Shown one piece after another: positions 35,093-42,917 of a stretch of 64,000 bases of DNA (the stretch's first letter is position 1; every line of letters starts with the position of its first letter). This stretch comes from Streptomyces chumphonensis (GTDB taxonomy: Bacteria; Actinomycetota; Actinomycetes; Streptomycetales; Streptomycetaceae): contig NZ_JACXYU010000016.1 in the NCBI RefSeq assembly GCF_014779715.1, positions 1 through 64,000 on the forward strand, in the 5' to 3' direction. The translations under genes were made by a program, and so were the position numbers. Below the pieces are notes generated by a model. That model made no database searches. It saw nothing but the letters and a program-made list of their open reading frames with translations, and was not told where the DNA came from.

Positions 35093-35134
35093 TCAGCCGA
35101 CGCGCTGTCCAAGTACGAGAATTCGGGTGCGCAT
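35093..35134 (-). CDS. ilvB operon leader peptide
   Basis: 13-aa peptide MRTRILVLGQRVG with ggaggaaggt as ribosome site. It contains Ile, Leu, Val, Leu in a row, encoded partly by rare codons (ATT, GTA, CTT), so ribosome stalling would report shortage of all three branched-chain amino acids and prevent the 35018-35052 terminator from forming. Confidence 0.9.
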   Translation of the reverse strand: MRTRILVLGQRVG

Positions 35135-35167
35135 GACGTTGACCTTCCTCCGGTGGCACACACAGTG

Positions 35168-38100
35168 TCAAGTAGGTGGGACGGACGTCTCACTATGTGA
35201 GCGCAATGGCGGATGCGTGACGGGATCGGGCCCGGCGGCTCCTCCCCTGCGCACCGGAAGGGCCCGACCCGCCCTGCTCGCCGGACGCCCGGCGGCCGCC
35301 CGCGCGGGCGGCACCGTGGCCGGGTGCTCGGGGACGGGGAAGCGACGGCGGCGCAGGGCTCGGCGCAGCCGGTGCTCGTCCAGCGGGCCGCAGAACGCCG
35401 CACCCTGCCCGTGGGTGCAGCCGAGCCGGCGCAGGACGGTGACCTGCTCCACCGTGTCGACGCTCTCCGCGAGCGAGCCCAGGCCGAGGTCGCCCGCGAT
35501 GCGCAGCAGCCCGGCGGTGATGGTGTGCAGCCGCGGGGACGCCACGACGTCCCCCACCAGGGGGCCACCGAGCCGCAGCAGATCGGCGGGGAGCCCGTGC
35601 AGGGCCGTCAGACTGCCGGAACCGCCGCTGAAGCCGTCCACCACCACCGTCACACCGAGGCCGCGCAGGACCGCGAGCCGCTCGGCCAGCGCGTCCATGG
35701 TGCGGGCGTCGACCGGGCGGCCCGGGACGGCGGCGGGCTCCAGCACCAGGCCGTCGGGGGGCAGGCCGAAGCGCTCCAGGAGCGCTTCGACGCCGCCGTC
35801 CCGCCCGGCCTGCGCGCACAGCTCCGTCGCGCCGATGCGCACCGCGACGGGCGTGGTGAGGCCCGCGCGGTGCCGCGCGGCGGCCTGCTGGACGGCCTCG
35901 CGCAGGAGCAGCGGCCCGTGCGGGCCGTCGGCGTCCACCAGGCCCTGGGCGGCGCCGCGGCGCGCGAGCGCCGCGACGGCGGCGATCTCGCCGGTGGCCA
36001 GCTCGACGACGGGCTGGTGCAGCAGGAGCAGCGGCCCGTCCGGACGGGAGCCGGCCGCGGAGAGGTCGTCGGCGCCGCCCCGGCGGCGGGCGGCCCCGGC
36101 CCCGCGCCCCGCCGGGGGCCGCCGGGACGCCGGCGCGCCCTCCCGGGACACGGGCAGCAGCGGCGGTGGGGGCTGGGACTGGGCGAGCAGTTCGGGAACG
36201 TACAGCTCGACGCGGCCCTTCCCCAGCCGTTTGGCCCGGTACATCGCGAGGTCGGCGTTGCGCATGAGCGCGGCGGGGGCGATGCCCGGTTCGGCGAAGG
36301 CGACGCCGATGGAGGCGGCGACCCGGACCTCACCGCCCGTCGTCGGCCCGTCGAGCGGATAGGGCTCCGAGAGCCGTTCGCGCAGCCGGTCGGCGATCTC
36401 CAGGACGCGGACCTCGCGTTCGGCCCGGCCGCCGGAGCCGTCGCCCAGGATGAGGGCGGCGAACTCGTCGCCGCCGAGCCGGGCGGCGGTGTCCCCCGCG
36501 CGGACGGAGTCCAGCAGGCGGCGCCCGGCGTGCACGAGGAGTTCGTCCCCGGCCTGATGGCCGAGGCCGTCGTTGACCGCCTTGAACCCGTCGAGGTCGA
36601 TGAAGAGGACGGCCGCGTCCCGGTCCGGGTCGTCGCCCTCCCGGCGCCCGCCGAGTGCCTGGCGCACCCGGTCGGTGAACAGAGCGCGGTTGGGCAGGTC
36701 GGTGAGCGGGTCGTGGGAGGCGTTGTGCTGCAACTGCGCCTGCAGACGGACCCGTTCGGTCACGTCCCGGCTGTTGAAGATCAGCCCGCCCTGGTAGCGG
36801 TTGACCGTGGACTCGACGTTGAGCCAGTCACCGCACGCGTGCCGGAACCGGCACTCGACGCGCGTCGCCGGCTCGTCCTCGGCCGGAGCGGCGAGGTAGC
36901 GGCGCAGCTCGCGGTGGAGTCGGCCGAGGTCGTCGGGGTGCACCAGGCGGTCCAGGTCGGTACCGACGAGGGCGTCCGCCTCCCGGCCGAAGACGCCGGC
37001 CGCCGCCGGGCTGGCGTACCGCAGCACACCGGCGGGGGAGGTGATCATGATGACGTCGCTGGAGCCCTGGACCAGGGACCGGAAGTGGTTCTCCTTGTGG
37101 GCCAGTTCGCGGGTGAGCCGGATGTTGTCCAGCAGCATGATCCCCTGCCGCACCACGAGGGCCAGGACGACGGCGCACGCCGTGCAGAGCACGACGCGGT
37201 CGACGGCGCTGCCGTCGCGGACGTCGTAGAGCACCCCCAGCATGCAGACGGCGCCGGCCAGGTACGGGGTGAGGGCGGCCAGCGAGCCGGTGACGGGGCG
37301 CCCGGCGCCCGGCACCGGCGCCTCGTCCCGCTGCGGGTGGGCGCCGTTGGCCCAGGGCGCGTAGGCGAGCAGGAGGGAACCGGCGAACCACCCGGCGTCC
37401 AGGAGCTGCCCGGAGTGGTAGTGGGCCTGGAGCAGGGGTGAGGTGAACAGGGCGTCGCACAGGACGGTGAGGGCCAGGGCCCCCACAGCCGTGTTGATCG
37501 CCGAGCGTTGGGCGGAACCGCGCCGCAGGTGCAGCACGAGCACCATGCTCACCAGCACGATGTCCAGGAGGGGATAGGCGAGTTGCATCGCGGCCTGGGC
37601 GACCGTGCCGTGGTCCCAGCCCTCGGTGTGGGTGAGGGCCAGGCTCCAGGACAGGGTGAGCAGCGAGCCGCCGATCAGCCACGCGTCCAGCCCGAGGCAG
37701 ATCCAACCGGCCCGCGTGACGGGCCGCTTGGCCAGGACGAGGAGCCCGACGACGGCGGGCGGGGCGAAGAGGAGGAAGGCGAAGTCGGCCAGGGAGACGG
37801 CGGGCACCGGACGGCCGAGGACGACCTCGTACCACCCCCACACCGCGTTGCCAAGACCGGCCATGGCGGACGAGAGGGCGAACAGGTACCAGGCGGGGCG
37901 GAAGGTGCCGGGGTGGGTGCGGGCGTACCAGTAGCAGGAACCGGCCGCCAGGAACGCCGCCGCGCTGAGCCCGAAGTCCCCCATGAAGAGGGCGACTCCA
38001 CGCGAGCCCCAGCCGAGCGCGGCACCCGCCGCGTAGCTCAGGCAGGCGGCCACCAGGACGAGCTGCGGGACCACGGAGGGGCGCGGGGGGCCGGGTGGCC

Positions 38101-38236
38101 CGCCCCCGGCCGGCCGGGCCGGGCCGTCGGGCAGGCCGGTGGGCGGGCGGGACGGCGGCCTCGCAGCGGCCGGCCCGGACGCCGCCGCGGCCCGGCGCGG
38201 ACCGATGTCCGTCATGGTCGTTCCGTCAGCGGTCAT
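35168..38236 (-). CDS. cdgC: Membrane GGDEF protein with degenerate EAL domain (CdgC-like)
   Basis: 1022 aa from ATG 38236 (gaggtgg 6 nt ahead). About ten membrane segments lie between residues ~55 and ~370, then a PAS domain (SLVQGSSDVIMITSPAGVLR to IFNSRDVTERV) and a GGDEF domain with intact RLGGDEF at 588-592. An inhibitory RxxD site (RAGD, 579-582) lies exactly five residues before it, so diguanylate cyclase activity with product inhibition is expected. The EAL domain is broken: the signature Glu is Ala (AVAAL), LEITE became LEPAA, and DDFGTG became DGFSGG, so phosphodiesterase activity is unlikely. From memory it corresponds to S. coelicolor SCO5511 (CdgC). Confidence 0.88.
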   Translation of the reverse strand: MTADGTTMTDIGPRRAAAASGPAAARPPSRPPTGLPDGPARPAGGGPPGPPRPSVVPQLVLVAACLSYAAGAALGWGSRGVALFMGDFGLSAAAFLAAGSCYWYARTHPGTFRPAWYLFALSSAMAGLGNAVWGWYEVVLGRPVPAVSLADFAFLLFAPPAVVGLLVLAKRPVTRAGWICLGLDAWLIGGSLLTLSWSLALTHTEGWDHGTVAQAAMQLAYPLLDIVLVSMVLVLHLRRGSAQRSAINTAVGALALTVLCDALFTSPLLQAHYHSGQLLDAGWFAGSLLLAYAPWANGAHPQRDEAPVPGAGRPVTGSLAALTPYLAGAVCMLGVLYDVRDGSAVDRVVLCTACAVVLALVVRQGIMLLDNIRLTRELAHKENHFRSLVQGSSDVIMITSPAGVLRYASPAAAGVFGREADALVGTDLDRLVHPDDLGRLHRELRRYLAAPAEDEPATRVECRFRHACGDWLNVESTVNRYQGGLIFNSRDVTERVRLQAQLQHNASHDPLTDLPNRALFTDRVRQALGGRREGDDPDRDAAVLFIDLDGFKAVNDGLGHQAGDELLVHAGRRLLDSVRAGDTAARLGGDEFAALILGDGSGGRAEREVRVLEIADRLRERLSEPYPLDGPTTGGEVRVAASIGVAFAEPGIAPAALMRNADLAMYRAKRLGKGRVELYVPELLAQSQPPPPLLPVSREGAPASRRPPAGRGAGAARRRGGADDLSAAGSRPDGPLLLLHQPVVELATGEIAAVAALARRGAAQGLVDADGPHGPLLLREAVQQAAARHRAGLTTPVAVRIGATELCAQAGRDGGVEALLERFGLPPDGLVLEPAAVPGRPVDARTMDALAERLAVLRGLGVTVVVDGFSGGSGSLTALHGLPADLLRLGGPLVGDVVASPRLHTITAGLLRIAGDLGLGSLAESVDTVEQVTVLRRLGCTHGQGAAFCGPLDEHRLRRALRRRRFPVPEHPATVPPARAAAGRPASRAGRALPVRRGGAAGPDPVTHPPLRSHSETSVPPT

Positions 38237-38607
38237 GGCGCCACCTCTCACCCGGCGCGCATCCCGGCCGACGGGGCCGGGTGAGCGTGCCGACGCTCCG
38301 GTAGCCGTCCACGATCAGGCAGTTCGTCCTTTGGCCATGCATTCGCCCGTCGCCCCCCTGGGTGTCCTGGTATCTCCCCGTCCGGACGATACACCAGTTC
38401 CGTCACACACGGGTATAGGGTCTCTACAGACGGTGACGACCTAGGGGTTTGTCAACACGGAGAGCGATCGCGTGCCTGCGATGCGTGGCGCAGGGGGCTG
38501 CCGGGGCGTCGGGTTCCGCTCGCCGGACCGGCCGCGCGGGCCTCCCGGACGGCCCCGGGGCGGCTTCGGGGCGGCTTTTCGGGGCGGCCTCGCGCGCCCA
38601 CGCGCCC
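38237..38607. other. Gap between cdgC-like gene and hydroxyacid dehydrogenase
   Basis: 371 bp without a convincing gene. It must contain the leftward promoter of the cdgC-like gene, probably in the less GC-rich part near 38330-38460. Near 38557-38590 the unit ggggcggctt occurs three times (38557, 38568, 38581; the last with one change) just downstream of the hydroxyacid dehydrogenase stop. No hairpin terminator was found. Confidence 0.4.
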
Positions 38608-39549
38608 TCAGCCGGCGCGGTGCACGACGTGCTCCAGGGGCCCGCCCTCGGCCAGTCGCCCGAGTTGGGCCCCCACGAGCCGCCGGGCACGCGGCCAGAA
38701 CGCGGACGTCGGGCCGCCCACGTGCGGGGTGATGAGGGCCCCGGGCGCCCGCCACAACGGGTGCCCCGCGGGCAGGGGTTCGGGGTCCGTCACGTCCAGG
38801 GCCGCCCGCAGCCGCCCGGACTTCAGTTCCGCCAGCAGCGCGTCGGTGTCCACGACGCCGCCGCGTGCGACGTTGACCAGCAGGGCACCGTCGCGCATCG
38901 CGGCGAGGAAACGGGCGTCCGCCAGGCGCCGGGTCTCCTCGGTGAGCGGCACGGCCAGCACGACGACGTCCGCCTCCGGCAGCAGGCGCGGCAGGTCCGC
39001 CAGCGCGTGCACCGGGCCGCGCGGACCCTGGCGGGCGGTCCGCGCGACGCGGTCGACGCCGGCCACCTCGAAGGGGATCAGGCGCTCCTCGACGGCCCGC
39101 CCGATGCCGCCCTGGCCGACGACGAGCACCCGCCGGTCCGCGAGGGCGGGGCGGAAGCCACCGCTCCAGCGGTCCGCGTCCTGCTGGCGGACGAAGTCGG
39201 GCAGCCCGCGCAGCGAGGCGAGGATGAGGGTCAGGGCCAGTTCGGCGGTGCTCGCGTCGTGCACCCCGCCGGCGTTGCACAGGACCGCGCCCGGGGCGAG
39301 CGCGCCCAGGCCGGGGGTCATGTGCTCGACCCCGGCCGTGAGCGTCTGCACCAGCCGTACGGACGGCATCCGTTCCAGCGGACGCAGCACGTCGGCGGGC
39401 GGCTTGAGGTAGGGGACGACATAGCCGACGCACCGGGCGGGGTCGGCCGGGTAGGGCTCCTCCGCGTTCCAGTAGCGGTAGGTGAAGGTGTCCGGCAGGC
39501 CTTCCACGTCGTCGGCCGGCAGGGGAAGCCACACGTCGCTCGCGTTCAT
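38608..39549 (-). CDS. D-2-hydroxyacid dehydrogenase family protein
   Basis: 313 aa from ATG 39549. The Rossmann motif is VLVVGQGGIGRAVEERL at about 140-156. Catalytic Arg lies in LVNVARGGVVDTDALLAELK, Glu in VTDPEPLPAGHPLW, and His in ITPHVGGPTSAF. The N-terminal substrate domain is short, as in glyoxylate/hydroxypyruvate reductase-like members. The physiological substrate is unclear. Divergent from the aldo/keto reductase gene with 120 bp between. Confidence 0.88.
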   Translation of the reverse strand: MNASDVWLPLPADDVEGLPDTFTYRYWNAEEPYPADPARCVGYVVPYLKPPADVLRPLERMPSVRLVQTLTAGVEHMTPGLGALAPGAVLCNAGGVHDASTAELALTLILASLRGLPDFVRQQDADRWSGGFRPALADRRVLVVGQGGIGRAVEERLIPFEVAGVDRVARTARQGPRGPVHALADLPRLLPEADVVVLAVPLTEETRRLADARFLAAMRDGALLVNVARGGVVDTDALLAELKSGRLRAALDVTDPEPLPAGHPLWRAPGALITPHVGGPTSAFWPRARRLVGAQLGRLAEGGPLEHVVHRAG

Positions 39550-39669
39550 GACGCCCCAGGCTAGGGGCCTCGGAGCCGGGCCGGACGCGCGGTGCGCGAC
39601 CGCGGACCGAACGGGCGGGACCGACCGGTTAGTTTGGGGGTTTCGACGGTGGAAGGGGGAACGGAGCCG

Positions 39670-40668
39670 GTGGAGGGCAGGACACTCGGCGCCGCGGCAC
39701 TGCGCGTCGGGGCGATCGGTCTCGGCTGCATGCCGATGAGTTGGGCCTACACGACGTCCGAGCAGGTCGGCGAGGAGGCCGTGCGGGCGCTGCACGCCGC
39801 GCTCGACGAGGGGACGACGCTGCTGGACACCGCCGACATGTACGGCCCGTTCACCAACGAACTCCTCGTGGGCCGGGTGCTCAGGCGGCGCCGCGCGGAG
39901 GCGTTCGTCTCCACCAAGGCCGGGCTGCTCGTGGGCGACCAGCACATCGTGGCCAACGGCCGGCCCTCCTACATCCGGCGGGCCTGCGACGCCTCGCTGC
40001 GCCGGCTCCAGACCGACGTCATCGACCTCTACCAGCTGCACCGCCCCGACCCCGAGGTGCCGGTGGAGGAGACGTGGGGGGCGATGGCGGAGCTCGTGAC
40101 GGCGGGCAAGGTCCGGGCGCTGGGATGGTGCGCGGTCGACGCGCGGACCCGCAGGCGCCTCCCCGGCACGGACCTGTACGAGGGGACGCTGACGCAGTTG
40201 CGGCGCGTGCAGCAGGTCTTCCCGGTGGGCGCGGTGCAGGCGGAGCTGTCGGTGTGGTCCCGGGAGGCGCTGGGCAGGCTGCTGCCCTGGTGCGCGGAGC
40301 GCGGCGTGGGGCTGCTGGCGGCGATGCCGCTGGGCCACGGGTTCCTGAGCGGCACGCTCACGCCGGGCAGCGGCTTCGAGCCCGACGACGTCCGGGCCCG
40401 GCACCCGCGCTTCACCGCCGAGATGATGGCGGCCAACCAGCCGGTGGTCGCCGGGCTGCGGCGGGTGGCCGCCCGGCACGGGGACGCCACCCCGGCGCAG
40501 GTGGCCCTGGCCTGGCTGCTGGCCCAGGGGCCGCACGTCGTGCCGGTCCCCGGCACCAAGAAGGCCCGCTGGGCCGTGGAGAACGCGCGGGCCGGGCGGC
40601 TGCGCCTGACGGACGCGGAGGTGGCCGAGATCGGCGCGCTGCCGCCCGCGCTCGGTTCGTGGGACTGA
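39670..40668 (+). CDS. Aldo/keto reductase
   Basis: 332-aa NADPH-dependent oxidoreductase. Start GTG 39670 after a ggaaggggga ribosome site. The AKR tetrad is visible: Asp and Tyr in LDTADMYGPFTNE, Lys in VSTKAGLLVG, His in LYQLHRPDPEV. The C-terminal coenzyme loop is VVPVPGTKKARWAVENA. It belongs to the bacterial AKR13/YdhF-like group; the substrate cannot be deduced. Confidence 0.9.
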   Translation: MEGRTLGAAALRVGAIGLGCMPMSWAYTTSEQVGEEAVRALHAALDEGTTLLDTADMYGPFTNELLVGRVLRRRRAEAFVSTKAGLLVGDQHIVANGRPSYIRRACDASLRRLQTDVIDLYQLHRPDPEVPVEETWGAMAELVTAGKVRALGWCAVDARTRRRLPGTDLYEGTLTQLRRVQQVFPVGAVQAELSVWSREALGRLLPWCAERGVGLLAAMPLGHGFLSGTLTPGSGFEPDDVRARHPRFTAEMMAANQPVVAGLRRVAARHGDATPAQVALAWLLAQGPHVVPVPGTKKARWAVENARAGRLRLTDAEVAEIGALPPALGSWD

Positions 40669-40799
40669 GGGCCGGACACGCGGTCGGTCTCCTGACGGCG
40701 CTGAAAGCGCCGACGGCATACCGCGTACCGCCGATCCCTCCGCACGCCGCCGCGCCATGTGGTGTCCTGAAGACAACAGGCCGAAGGAAGGAACCCGCC

Positions 40800-41984
40800 G
40801 TGCGACGCCCCGCCTCAACCGCCGTGCTGGCCACCGCGCTGCTGCTCACCGCCGCCTGTGCGGGGGGTCCGGCGGACGACGGCCGGCCGGAGGAGTCCCC
40901 CGCGCCGCGTCCCACCGACGCCCCGACCGCCCCGCCGGCGGCCTCCCCCGACGCGGCCGGTCCCTCCGGCCCGGCCGCGTCCCCGGCTCCGGCCCGGGGT
41001 TCGGTCGACGTCGACGGGACGGTGGCGACGGGTCTGGAGTCCCCGTGGGGTCTGGCCCCGCTGCCCGGCGGTGACCTGCTCGTCTCCTCCCGGGACGACG
41101 GCACGATCCAGCGGGTGGCGGCGGAGGACGGCGCCGTCACGGAGGTCGGCGCCGTGCCCGGCGTCGATCCGGGGGGCGAGGGGGGCCTGCTGGGCATCAC
41201 GCTCGGGGCCGGTGACGCCGAGGGCTACCTGTACGCCTACTTCACCAGCGCGTCGGACAACCGCGTGGTGCGGATGGCCTACGACGCGGACGACCCGGAG
41301 GCCGGGCTCGGCGCGCCGGACACCGTGGTGCGGGGCGTGCCGAAGGCGTCGATCCACAACGGCGGCCGCATGGCCTTCGGCCCCGACGGCATGCTCTACA
41401 TCGGCACCGGGGACGCGAACCGGGGCGACGCCGCGCAGGACGAGGACTCGCTGGCGGGGAAGATCCTGCGGGTCCGGCCCGACGGCGGAGCGCCGCAGGA
41501 GGGCAATCTGAAGCCGGGCTCGCCGGTGTTCTCCCTGGGCCACCGCAACGTGCAGGGGCTGGCCTTCGACGGGGCGGGCCGGCTGTGGGCCTCGGAGTTC
41601 GGCCAGAACACGTGGGACGAGCTCAACCTCGTCGAGGCGGGGAGGAACTACGGCTGGCCGGTGGTCGAGGGGGCCGCCGACGAGGAGGGCTTTGTCGACC
41701 CCGTCGCCCAGTGGCGGCCCGAGGAGGCGTCGCCGTCCGGCCTGGCCTGGTCCCAGGGCTCGCTGTGGCTGGCGGGGCTGCGCGGGGAGCGGCTGTGGCG
41801 CATCCCGCTTAACGGGCGGGAACTCGCGGCGGAGCCGGAGGCGTTCCTGGAGGGCGAGTACGGACGGCTGCGAACCGTCGTCGCGGACGGCGGCGGCGAG
41901 CTGTGGCTGATGAACAGCAACACCGACGGCCGGGGCAGCCCGGACGGCGAGGACGACCGCGTCCTGAAGCTGACGGTCGACTGA
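40800..41984 (+). CDS. PQQ-dependent sugar dehydrogenase-like lipoprotein
   Basis: 394 aa from GTG 40800 behind aaggaagg. A lipoprotein signal ends at Cys20 (LLLTAAC), then a Pro/Ala-rich linker to about residue 75, then a six-bladed beta-propeller of the glucose/sorbosone dehydrogenase family. Diagnostic parts are LESPWGLAPLPGGDLLVSSR, PGGEGGLLGITL, the catalytic-His strand SIHNGGRMAFGPDGMLYIG, LGHRNVQGLAFD and EFGQNTWDELNLV. It would act outside the membrane, oxidising aldose sugars if PQQ is available, which Streptomyces may not make; a different role is possible. Confidence 0.9.
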   Translation: MRRPASTAVLATALLLTAACAGGPADDGRPEESPAPRPTDAPTAPPAASPDAAGPSGPAASPAPARGSVDVDGTVATGLESPWGLAPLPGGDLLVSSRDDGTIQRVAAEDGAVTEVGAVPGVDPGGEGGLLGITLGAGDAEGYLYAYFTSASDNRVVRMAYDADDPEAGLGAPDTVVRGVPKASIHNGGRMAFGPDGMLYIGTGDANRGDAAQDEDSLAGKILRVRPDGGAPQEGNLKPGSPVFSLGHRNVQGLAFDGAGRLWASEFGQNTWDELNLVEAGRNYGWPVVEGAADEEGFVDPVAQWRPEEASPSGLAWSQGSLWLAGLRGERLWRIPLNGRELAAEPEAFLEGEYGRLRTVVADGGGELWLMNSNTDGRGSPDGEDDRVLKLTVD

Positions 41985-42047
41985 CCGCGGGCGGCGGAGC
42001 GGCCGCCATGAGGCCCGCCCGCGCGGGGTGGGGTTGAGGAGTGCGCC

Positions 42048-42287
42048 ATGTTCGGTCCGGCGGAGGAGCTGTTCACGCCCGGTGTGCAGCACGCCGAGGA
42101 GGAACGTCAGCGGCTGGAGCACACCCGGGTCGAGGAGGGCGACCACGGACCCGGCCGCGGCCCGGTCGACCTGGACTCGGGGCACGTGCTGATCGCGCTG
42201 CCGTTCGCCGCGGCGGTCCTGCCGCCTCGTCCCCGCCTGGAGGAGGGCGGGGACGAGGAGGGCGAGCCCGAGGGGCTGGCCGTCTGA
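42048..42287 (+). CDS. Small conserved protein (DUF6191-like)
   Basis: 79 aa from ATG 42048 with gaggag well placed. The conserved core reads FGPAEELFTPGVQHAEEERQ, then RVEEGDHGPGRGPVDLDSGH, the pattern of a small Streptomyces family I recall as DUF6191. The C-terminus is acidic. No known role. Confidence 0.7.
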   Translation: MFGPAEELFTPGVQHAEEERQRLEHTRVEEGDHGPGRGPVDLDSGHVLIALPFAAAVLPPRPRLEEGGDEEGEPEGLAV

Positions 42288-42335
42288 CCGCAGGCCCTGC
42301 GGCCGGTTCGCGTCACGCCCGCTGACGACCCGACC

Positions 42336-42362
42336 CCTAATGCGCATCCCAGATGCGTATTA
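42336..42362. promoter_or_regulatory. nsrR: NsrR-type operator in front of nsrR
   Basis: Inverted repeat ctaatgcgcatc / gatgcgtattag around cca, 11 of 12 positions matching, immediately before the nsrR start. A related site precedes hmp. Consistent with autoregulation. Confidence 0.8.
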
Positions 42363-42377
42363 GCTAGAGTGCTCCTC

Positions 42378-42818
42378 GTGCGACTGACCAAGTTCACCGA
42401 CCTGGCCCTGCGCTGCGTGATGCGCCTGGCCGTCTGCTCCGAGGACGACGTGCCCACCACCGGCGACGTGGCCGCCGCGATGGAGGTGCGGCACACGCAC
42501 GCGGCCAAGGCGATCACGCGCCTGCGCCACCTGGGCGTGGTCGAGACCCGCCGCGGCCGGGGCGGCGGACTGGCCCTGACCGAGCTGGGGCGGCACGCCT
42601 CACTGGGCTGGCTGGTGCGCGAACTCGAGGGCGAGGGCGAAGTCGTCACCTGCGACGATCCCCCCTGCCCGCTGCGCGGGGCCTGCCGGCTGCGACGGGC
42701 GCTCGGCGGAGCGCAGGAGGCGTTCTACGCCGCCCTCGACCCCCTCACCGTCGCCGACCTGGTCACCTCCCCCACCGGCCCGGTCCTCCTCTCCCTGACC
42801 GGCCCCCCGAACCGGTAG
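42378..42818 (+). CDS. nsrR: Rrf2-family nitric oxide sensor NsrR
   Basis: 146-aa winged-helix iron-sulfur regulator started at GTG 42378 (VRLTKFTDLALR, the family N-terminus). The recognition region is VPTTGDVAAAMEVRHTHAAK, and three cluster-ligand cysteines are at 92, 97 and 103 (CDDPPCPLRGAC). The Fe-S cluster reacts with NO and releases repression. Palindromes before its own gene and before hmp, which follows 99 bp downstream, form a self-contained NO-response unit. Confidence 0.94.
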   Translation: MRLTKFTDLALRCVMRLAVCSEDDVPTTGDVAAAMEVRHTHAAKAITRLRHLGVVETRRGRGGGLALTELGRHASLGWLVRELEGEGEVVTCDDPPCPLRGACRLRRALGGAQEAFYAALDPLTVADLVTSPTGPVLLSLTGPPNR

Positions 42819-42882
42819 TCCGACCCGCCAGCCCGGCGGCGTCCCCGACACCCCGGGCCACCCCAACCACCTCACACCCTTA

Positions 42883-42905
42883 AACACGCATCTCACATAC
42901 CTATT
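42883..42905. promoter_or_regulatory. hmp: NsrR-type operator in front of hmp
   Basis: aacacgcatc at 42883-42892, tca, then catacctatt at 42896-42905. The left half matches the nsrR operator half closely and the right half in 7 of 10 positions. It directly precedes the hmp ribosome site (aggagg at 42907-42912). Confidence 0.75.
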
Positions 42906-42917
42906 CAGGAGGCGAAC

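Noticed and set aside
35166..35171. TTGACA as the ilvB -35 element
   Set aside because: No -10 element lies at a suitable distance, and the start would fall at the leader peptide codon itself.
38608..40818. 736-aa frame over the hydroxyacid dehydrogenase
   Set aside because: The real gene starts at ATG 39549; the remainder is antisense to the aldo/keto reductase.
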